A DNA stretch of 64,000 bases from UBA7672 sp963718145. GTDB lineage: Bacteria > Pseudomonadota > Alphaproteobacteria > Caulobacterales > Hyphomonadaceae. Within the stretch, counting starts at the first letter, position 1. Each line of letters opens with the position of its first letter. A program made the translations under genes and the position numbers. Below are positions 56,557 to 64,000 of this stretch, piece by piece. The notes beneath the pieces were generated by a model. It saw only the letters and a program-made list of their open reading frames with translations. It ran no database searches and was not told the origin of the DNA. The stretch lies in the NCBI GenBank assembly GCA_963718145.1, contig CAVQYJ010000012.1:124001-188000 (forward strand), in the 5' to 3' direction.

Positions 56557-57030
56557 CGCCGCGCCCGGAAGAACGCCTTCAGAAGGTCAGACGAGGCCTC
56601 CGCCATCAGTCCCGCGCTCTACCTGTGGTTTCGAATGACAGGTCGGCTGGTCGAAAAAGCGCACACCGCTGTTCACGGCTCCGCCCTTCTCGTCCGGGGC
56701 GCCATAGACCAGCCGCGAGATGCGGGCGTGAGAAATCGCGCCTGCGCACATCGTGCACGGCTCCAGCGTCACATAGAGCGTCAGGCCCGGCAGCCGGTAG
56801 TTGCGGAACTTCATTGCTGCCGCCCGCAGCGCGAGGATTTCGGCATGCGCCGTGGGGTCGCTAAACCCTATCGGACTGTTGTGCGCCGCGGCGAGGATCT
56901 CGCCTGTCGCTTGGTTCGCGATCACTGCCCCGATCGGCGCCTCGCCGGCGCTCGCCGCCTGCCGCGCCAGCTCCATCGCACGCGTCATCATCCGCAGGTC
57001 AAAGTCGGCAAGGGTGGTTTCGTCGCCCAT
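56553..57030 (-). CDS. tadA: tRNA-specific adenosine deaminase family protein (one extra base near the end)
   Basis: A zinc-dependent deaminase that converts A34 of tRNA-Arg(ACG) to inosine. The zinc site is HAEILAL and PCTMCAGAIS. The ATG at 57030 has AAGGGG ahead. As read the frame stops at 56587 with a garbled TDGGGLV end. Removing one A at 56610 restores GLMAEASSDLLKAFFRARR and a stop at 56553, giving 158 residues as expected. Guanine deaminase-like members are an alternative. Confidence 0.87.
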
Positions 57031-57074
57031 GTCGCCCCTTAGCATGTTCGCTTGCCGATGCTAGACGGCTGCCA

Positions 57075-57641
57075 ATGCGCATCGTCGGAGGAAATCTCAG
57101 GGGCCGGGCCATCCGCGCGCCAGAAGGCCGCGGAACGCGCCCCACGTCCGACCGGGCCCGCGAGTCGATCTTCAACGTGCTGGCCCACGCTCCCTGGGCG
57201 CCGCCATTGCACGGCGCCCGCGTGATCGACGCCTTCGCGGGCTCCGGCGCTCTTGGACTCGAAGCCGTGTCTCGCGGCGCGGTCTTCTGCCTGTTCGTCG
57301 AAACCGAGAGCGCGGCGCGCGGCTGCATCCGCGACAATATCGAGGCCTTCCAGCTTTTCGGGATCACCCGTATACACCGCCGCTCGGCCACTGATCTCGG
57401 AAACAGGCCTTCCGGCCTCGGCCAGCCCTTCGACCTCGTCTTTCTGGATCCGCCCTACGCTTACAACCTCGTTCCCAAGGCGCTTGATCAGCTCGTTCGT
57501 GGCGCCTGGATTACACCCGGAGCGCTTGCCGTCGCCGAAACATCTTCGGATGAACAGTTGCCGGTCAATTTCGGCTGGGAGATGCTCGACGAACGCCTCT
57601 ACGGCGCCGCGCGCATTTCCTTTCTGCGCGCAAACACCTGA
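57075..57641 (+). CDS. rsmD: 16S rRNA (guanine(966)-N(2))-methyltransferase
   Basis: A 188-residue Rossmann methyltransferase that makes m2G966. RIVGGNLRGR starts it, TRPTSDRARESIFN follows, the SAM motif is DAFAGSGALGLEA and the catalytic motif FLDPPY. It lies divergent from tadA by 44 bases and overlaps the end of the convergent CPBP gene. Confidence 0.94.
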   Translation: MRIVGGNLRGRAIRAPEGRGTRPTSDRARESIFNVLAHAPWAPPLHGARVIDAFAGSGALGLEAVSRGAVFCLFVETESAARGCIRDNIEAFQLFGITRIHRRSATDLGNRPSGLGQPFDLVFLDPPYAYNLVPKALDQLVRGAWITPGALAVAETSSDEQLPVNFGWEMLDERLYGAARISFLRANT

Positions 57642-58583
57642 CGCCTCGGCATCGGCGCCCAGGGCGAGAGCACGAACACAAGCAGTAGTGCAAGCATTGC
57701 GAGATCGTAGGGCGCACTGCGCATCATGTCGTTGACATCGACGATCCAGAGCTGCGTCGAATTCATGGTGTCGCTAGCGCCGACCAGCAGGAAGCCGACC
57801 ATATTGTTGGCCGTGTGCATACCCATCGCCATGGAAAGGCTGCCCGTACGCCAGACCGTGACCGTCGCTGCGAATGCGAACAGCGTCGTCGAGGTTACGT
57901 AGTAATAGCTGTATTCAGGAAAGCTGCCGTTCAAGTAGTGTATCAGTCCGAACACCGCAGAGGGGATGAGCCCCCACACCAGCCGGATTGCGGAACCGCG
58001 CGGCCAGATGCTGGGTGATGTAGCCCCGGAACAACAATTCCTCGCCCGATGACTGGAGGAAGACCATCAGACAGATCGGCGCCGCGATAACCGCCCAGTC
58101 GCTCAGCGACAGTTCGCTTCGCTACATCTCGATGTCGAGTCCCATTGTGACGATCGAGCTTCCGGCCAGATAGCCGGCGATGATTGTAATGCCCGTGACG
58201 AACTCTCTCCAACGCAGCTGTCTTTCCGGCGACACGACGGTCCAGAACGCCTGATCGTGCATCAGCCGCGCGGCGAGCCAGACGCCGAGCCACAGGCCCC
58301 AGAAGCCCGCCAGCAGTGTCAGGGTCGCAAGCACGGACTCGCCTCCCGCCAGCGAGTTGATCACGTCTTCCGGCGAGAGCGACCGATCGCTTGTGAGAAG
58401 CGCGATCGAGTAGATGATCGCTGTCGCCAACGTCCACAGGATCCAGACGGCTAGCACGATGATGACACCTACAACCGTGCGCCACGCCTGAGGCTTGGCC
58501 CGTGCCGAATCCACCCAGTGATCGAACGGGAAACGCACAGGCGTTTCCGCTGCCGAAGACATTTCTTCGACGGCGTCAGTCAT
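57599..58583 (-). pseudogene. CPBP family intramembrane metalloprotease, disrupted in this sequence
   Basis: An Abi/CPBP membrane protease. The ATG at 58583 overlaps the quinone reductase stop (ATGA). The first half has several helices. An in-frame TAG (58122-58124) follows DIEM, and reading on in the same frame gives SELSLSDW and the catalytic GEELLFRGY. Near 57983-57984 one extra G breaks the frame; correction restores PLVWGLIPSAVFGLIH and GMHTANNM, the two further zinc-ligand motifs. It carries both a nonsense codon and a +1 shift, so it is the strongest real-pseudogene candidate here. Confidence 0.8.
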
Positions 58584-59554
58584 GGGGTTAGGACGGTTGC
58601 GCCGCTGGTCTTGCGGGCCTCCAGCGCCCGGTGAGCGTCCGCCGCATCCTTCAGCGCATAGCGCTGGCGCACGTCAGCCCTCACCGCCCCGGATCGCATG
58701 GCGCCCCACAGCGCCGCCGACCCGCGTTCAAGCTCTTCCCGCTTGTGCGTGAAATGGAAGAGGCCGGGCCGGGTCATGATCAGCGACCCGCCCTGGTTAA
58801 GCCGCGCCGGCGCAATAGGATCAGCTGGCCCGGACGCGTTCCCATAGGTGATGAACCAGCCGCGCGGACACAGCGACTTCAGGCTCGCTTCCGCCGACGT
58901 CTTGCCGACGCTGTCATAAACCACCGGGACGCCCTTGCCGCCGTTCAGCTCCTTCACCCGCGTCGGCACGTCCTCGCTTGCAAGGATGGTCGCGTCGCAG
59001 CCATAGGCCTTCGCCAGCTCGGCCTTCTCCGGCGTCGACACCACGCCGATCACGCGCGCGCCCAGCGCATTCGCCCACGGCACCAGGATCGAGCCCACTC
59101 CCCCCGCCGCCGCCCACACCAGCACCGTCTCGCCCGGCTGCACCCTCCTGATCTCGAAGATCAGCATCCACACCGTCAACCCCTTCAGGAACACCGCCGC
59201 CGCATCCTCGTCCTTCACCGCATCCGGTATCTGCACCACCCTGTCCGCCGCCACATTCCGATGCGTCGCATACGCTCCCGCCTGCCCGTTATAGACCACC
59301 CTCTGCCCCACCCTCACACCCGCCACACCATCCCCCACTCCCTCCACCACTCCCGCCGCCTCTACACCCAGCACAGCAGGCACCGGACCCGCATACAGTC
59401 CCGTCCGCGTGTAGACGTCGATGAAATTGAGGCCGATGGCGGTCTGCCTCAGCCGCACCTGGCCGGGCCCGGGAGGAGGCAAATCCATGGATTCGAAACG
59501 CATTTCCTCCGGCCCGCCATGTTTGTGGATGCGGATGACGTCTGCTGTGGACAT
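58580..59554 (-). CDS. Quinone oxidoreductase (zeta-crystallin type, MDR superfamily)
   Basis: An NADPH-dependent one-electron quinone reductase of 324 residues. The substrate domain has GLNFIDVYTRTGLY and GVEAAGVVEGVG. The nucleotide site is AAAGGVGSILVPWA, where zinc-free QOR proteins have AAxGGVG. No zinc ligands are seen. The ATG at 59554 has GAGG 5 bases ahead. The plus strand here is strongly C-rich and G-poor from about 59150 to 59400, unlike neighbouring genes. Confidence 0.9.
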   Translation of the reverse strand: MSTADVIRIHKHGGPEEMRFESMDLPPPGPGQVRLRQTAIGLNFIDVYTRTGLYAGPVPAVLGVEAAGVVEGVGDGVAGVRVGQRVVYNGQAGAYATHRNVAADRVVQIPDAVKDEDAAAVFLKGLTVWMLIFEIRRVQPGETVLVWAAAGGVGSILVPWANALGARVIGVVSTPEKAELAKAYGCDATILASEDVPTRVKELNGGKGVPVVYDSVGKTSAEASLKSLCPRGWFITYGNASGPADPIAPARLNQGGSLIMTRPGLFHFTHKREELERGSAALWGAMRSGAVRADVRQRYALKDAADAHRALEARKTSGATVLTP

Positions 59555-59606
59555 GCTTGCCTCGCAAGGTTGCCGGACCGGACCGGACTCATGTCTAACC
59601 GGTAAC

Positions 59607-60197
59607 ATGCAGACCGGCGAGATCATCTGCGGGGTAGACGAGGCAGGCCGCGGCCCGCTGGCCGGGCCTGTCGTCGCCGCAGCAGTCATCCTCGACCCGC
59701 AACGCCGGATCAACGGTCTCAATGACAGCAAGCAGTTGACCGAAGAGCGGCGCGATATCCTCGCCGTCCGCATCAAGCAGCGCGCAATCGCATGGGGCTT
59801 GGGCTGGGCCAGTGTCGAGGAGATCGACACCTACAATATCCGCCAGGCCAATTTCCTCGCCATGCGCCGCGCCGTCGAAACGCTGGGCGTGCGCCCGACC
59901 CACGCGCTGGTCGACGGCAACGACCCACCGCCGCTCGACTGCAGGATCACGTGCATCGTCGGGGGCGACGCGTTGGAGGCCTGCATCTCCGCCGCCTCGA
60001 TCCTCGCCAAGACTGCCCGCGATGCCCACATGGTCGATCTCTGCGCCCAATATCCCGGCTACGGCTTCGCAAAGCACAAGGGCTATGGGGTGGCTGCGCA
60101 CCTGCAGGCTCTGAAACTGTTGGGGCCAAGCCCGGTGCATCGGAGGAGCTTCGCGCCAGTGCAGAAGGCTTGGCAGGCGCGGCAGGTGATGCGTTGA
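59607..60197 (+). CDS. rnhB: Ribonuclease HII
   Basis: An RNase HII of 196 residues that removes ribonucleotides and RNA primers from DNA duplexes. The four acidic catalytic residues lie in DEAGRGPLAGP (Asp11, Glu12), LVDGND and the DAHM segment. GLNDSKQL and GYGFAKHKGYG are further signatures. The ATG at 59607 begins at the family start; longer readings run into the divergent quinone reductase promoter. Confidence 0.94.
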   Translation: MQTGEIICGVDEAGRGPLAGPVVAAAVILDPQRRINGLNDSKQLTEERRDILAVRIKQRAIAWGLGWASVEEIDTYNIRQANFLAMRRAVETLGVRPTHALVDGNDPPPLDCRITCIVGGDALEACISAASILAKTARDAHMVDLCAQYPGYGFAKHKGYGVAAHLQALKLLGPSPVHRRSFAPVQKAWQARQVMR

Positions 60198-60467
60198 CGG
60201 CTAAGCCCCTTTTTTCCTACGCGATGCTGCATCGTGGAAGGCGGATGACGCATATATCCGCTCGCCTGCGGCGGGCAGCCCCTTCCGGCTCAGTCACAAG
60301 AGCGAGCGATCCACCTTCTCCATTTTCGGCTGGGCAGGACTTCCCCCGTCGGTTCCGGAAACGGACTTGCTGCGGCCGCATCCCCCGCCTGCCCCGCTTG
60401 CGCGGGTAATATGGAATGGGCCGCCCAAACAGCTTCCAGAAATCCGCCAGCTCCAGTTGCATACAGG
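60198..60467. repeat. Intergenic region with a degenerate copy of the mutL 3' end and a small palindrome
   Basis: Reading the minus strand at about 60423-60482 translates as HGGLTCMQLELADFWKLFGR, close to the mutL C-terminus HGRPTYVELKLADIEKLFGRR. The DNA matches at about 34 of 46 bases from AACAGCTT onwards and may extend into the end of the next gene. A small hairpin CCCGC-TTGC-GCGGG stands at 60393-60406. No convincing gene is present in the remaining stretch; it has the look of dispersed intergenic repeat DNA. Confidence 0.55.
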
Positions 60468-60953
60468 TCAGGCCGCCGTGGCATCACCGGCGGCGGCCGC
60501 CTGCGCGGCGGGAACGAGGTCCATCCTGCCGCTCGCTGTTGCTGTCGCGCCGAGGCACACCTGCTTCCAGCGGTTGTAGATAAGCCATGTCTTGTCGCTG
60601 AATGACCTGGCGGACTGCTCCTTGAGCGTCCACTGGGCGCTGTACCACCCCGTCCCGGCCTTTGAGACCTCAGGGTAGCCCCTCTCGATGTTCAGATAGA
60701 GGCCCGAGCGCCAGCCGCTCTGCATGCGGAAATACTCGGAGCTCTGGATCGGCTCCAGGATCCATTTTGCGCTAAGGAATCCCGCGCCGGCCGGCGACAC
60801 GGCGCTAGTGGTCGATTGCTCGACATTGATCGCCTTTGTCCGGTCCATCACGCTTTCGATGCGCACCGTCGCCGGCTCAAGTGTGTTCTGCGCATGGGCC
60901 AGCGGCGTCAACGCGAGGACGGAAGCCGGCAACGCGAATACTTTGAACGACAT
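60468..60953 (-). CDS. Hypothetical secreted protein, possibly beta-trefoil-like
   Basis: A 161-residue exported protein. The signal peptide ends near TPLAHAQ, and GAGGGGG-type SD (GAGGGGG, 5-base spacing) precedes the ATG at 60953. The mature part has repeated Trp-containing segments (KWILEP, YLNIERGYPEV, GWYSAQWTL, IYNRWKQVCLG), spaced like the repeats of ricin-type carbohydrate-binding folds. This is only a weak resemblance. The Ala-rich end abuts the mutL-like remnant and may be affected by it. The function is unknown. Confidence 0.6.
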   Translation of the reverse strand: MSFKVFALPASVLALTPLAHAQNTLEPATVRIESVMDRTKAINVEQSTTSAVSPAGAGFLSAKWILEPIQSSEYFRMQSGWRSGLYLNIERGYPEVSKAGTGWYSAQWTLKEQSARSFSDKTWLIYNRWKQVCLGATATASGRMDLVPAAQAAAAGDATAA

Positions 60954-61066
60954 GGACACCCCCTCAAACCCCCAGTAAGTCAGCAAACAGAACGTTAATG
61001 TTTAGCGCACCGCTAACATAGAGCAAGTCAACAGCGCGACTATATCTTTGGCGGTCCAGGGCTGGT

Positions 61067-62948
<1,882 letters not shown>

Positions 62949-63028
62949 GGAGGCACTTTAGGCGTCCGGCGCGGCCTCGGCGACGGAAACAGGGCCGAAA
63001 AGTCGTGAGTTGCTGCCGGTTTGCGCAG

Positions 63029-64000
63029 CTATTTCGGTTGGCCGACCATCACGAAGGTGAAGTTTTCCGGCTTCAGGTAGGCGGCAGCGACCCGCTTCAC
63101 GTCGTCCATGGTCACCGCGTTGATAAGGTCGTTGCGGGCGGCGACGTAGTCGATGCCGAGATCGTCCTGCCAGAAGCCCATCAGGTTCTTGGCGATCTTC
63201 GCATTGGAGTCGAAGTTCAGCGGGAAGGCGCCGGTCAGGTAGGCCTTGGCGTCATCCAGCTCCTTCTGGGTTGGCCCCTCGGCGCCGAGCTTGCCGATAT
63301 GCTCCTTCACCAGTCGTACAACCTCGCTGGCCGTTTCGTTCTTGGTGGAGCTCGATCCCGCCCAGCGCCAGAAGTGTTTCTGAACCGAGAGATTGGTGCC
63401 GATGCCGTAGGTCAGGCCTTTCTGCTCGCGGATATCATCCTGCAGGCGCGAGGAAAATCCGCCCCCGCCGAGGATGTAGTTGAGCACATAGGCTGCATAG
63501 AAGTCCGGGTCCGAGCGCTTGAGGCCGGGGCCGGAGAACGCCACCAGCGTCTGCGGAATGGGCAGCGCCTTGACGATGGGCTGGGACAGCGCGGGCATGG
63601 CCGGCACGTCCGCGACATCCACGATGGTCGAGGTCGCGGGTAAGCCGCCAAACGCCTGGTCCAGCTTGGGCTTGAGTTCGTCCGCCGAGATGTCGCCGAC
63701 GACGACCACGATCAGCCGGTCCCTGGTCATGAGGTTGGACTTGAGCGCGACGATGTCGTCGCGGGTGAGGTTGCCCACTGTCTCCTGCGTCGGATAGCGA
63801 CTGTAAGGATGGCCTGGCGCCAGCGCGGCCATCATCGCCCGGTCGGCGATGGCGCCGGGACTGGTCTCTTCCTGCAGCAGGCTGATGCCCAGTTCTTCCT
63901 TGGCGCGGCGGATCGGCTCCTCGTCGAAGCGCGGCTGGGAGAGCGCGAGGCGCAGCATGTCGAAACTGTCGTCCATCGTGTCGCGCAGCGTGGTCAAACT
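63029..64000 (-). CDS. M16 family zinc peptidase, C-terminal part (5' end outside window)
   Basis: The frame is open to base 64000 and has no start in the window, so it is partial (about 323 residues). Motifs are those of the second half of pitrilysin-like peptidases: RAKEELGISLLQEE, ALAPGHPYSRYPTQET, GGGGFSSRLQDDIREQKGLTYG and NFTFVMVGQP at the end. The N-terminal HxxEH zinc motif is off the edge. It lies 80 bases upstream of mutL. It may be the catalytic or the inactive partner of a pair. Confidence 0.88.
   Translation of the reverse strand, partial: SLTTLRDTMDDSFDMLRLALSQPRFDEEPIRRAKEELGISLLQEETSPGAIADRAMMAALAPGHPYSRYPTQETVGNLTRDDIVALKSNLMTRDRLIVVVVGDISADELKPKLDQAFGGLPATSTIVDVADVPAMPALSQPIVKALPIPQTLVAFSGPGLKRSDPDFYAAYVLNYILGGGGFSSRLQDDIREQKGLTYGIGTNLSVQKHFWRWAGSSSTKNETASEVVRLVKEHIGKLGAEGPTQKELDDAKAYLTGAFPLNFDSNAKIAKNLMGFWQDDLGIDYVAARNDLINAVTMDDVKRVAAAYLKPENFTFVMVGQPK

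Noticed and set aside
60393..60406. Short hairpin as an intrinsic terminator
   Set aside because: No T-tract follows on either strand, and it fits dispersed intergenic repeat DNA better.

Overview
The window reads as a chromosomal stretch of a high-GC Gram-negative alphaproteobacterium. The evidence is the aa3-type oxidase operon order (ctaC-ctaD-ctaB-coxF-ctaG-ctaE-DUF983-surf1, running on into thrC and an M16 peptidase), the holB-tatD-metallohydrolase-mazG run, large TonB-dependent receptors and many secreted peptidases. The gene order and receptor-rich, peptidase-rich content suggest the Caulobacterales/Hyphomonadaceae side of the class. That placement is inference from gene content only. 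No phage, insertion sequence, CRISPR array or plasmid function was seen.

Layout. 1-3254 (+): replication and nucleotide housekeeping (holB end, tatD, a metallo-beta-lactamase-fold hydrolase, mazG). 3257-5013 (-): a MocA-like/XdhC pair for molybdoenzyme maturation. 5210-9301 (+): an enoyl-CoA hydratase-like protein and two acyl-CoA/AMP ligases. 9402-13211 (-): a very large TonB receptor closed by a double hairpin. 13706-16153 (-): a dicarboxylate symporter and secF. 16376-20265 (+): exoD-like gene, EF-hand secreted protein and a two-component system. 20258-21912 (-): a frameshifted MFS transporter. 22093-27370: three exported metallopeptidases (M61, M28, M14). 27391-30914: tRNA-Lys, two lipoproteins, and tgt/queA for queuosine. 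31012-43556 (-): gatB, an EAL protein, an M16 peptidase, thrC and the complete cytochrome c oxidase operon. 43719-45845 (+): a TPR protein and tldD. 45842-52338: two paralogous outer-membrane receptors around a POT peptide symporter. 52322-60953: gshA, rsmE, ubiA, a DUF3298-like protein, tadA, rsmD, a CPBP protease, a quinone reductase, rnhB and a small secreted protein. 61067-64000 (-): mutL and the C-terminal part of a second M16 peptidase.

Functional themes. Respiration (oxidase subunits plus assembly factors for heme, copper and SURF1, and ubiA for ubiquinone), protein and peptide scavenging (TonB receptors, POT symporter, M61/M28/M14 peptidases), and tRNA/rRNA modification (tgt, queA, tadA, rsmD, rsmE) dominate.

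The most striking feature is not a gene. At least ten genes are interrupted by single-base shifts, and eleven of the twelve shifts are +1. The affected genes are an MFS transporter, queA, EAL, M16, a TonB receptor, gshA, ubiA, tadA, CPBP and mutL. Except for the MFS gene, all lie between 29.4 and 61.7 kb, and the CPBP gene also carries a nonsense codon. Several are genes that are normally kept. Either the underlying assembly has uncorrected insertion errors, or the organism really carries these lesions. In the second case the disrupted mutL would itself be a candidate cause of indel accumulation. I treat the affected genes as frameshifted in this sequence without claiming that they are dead in the organism.
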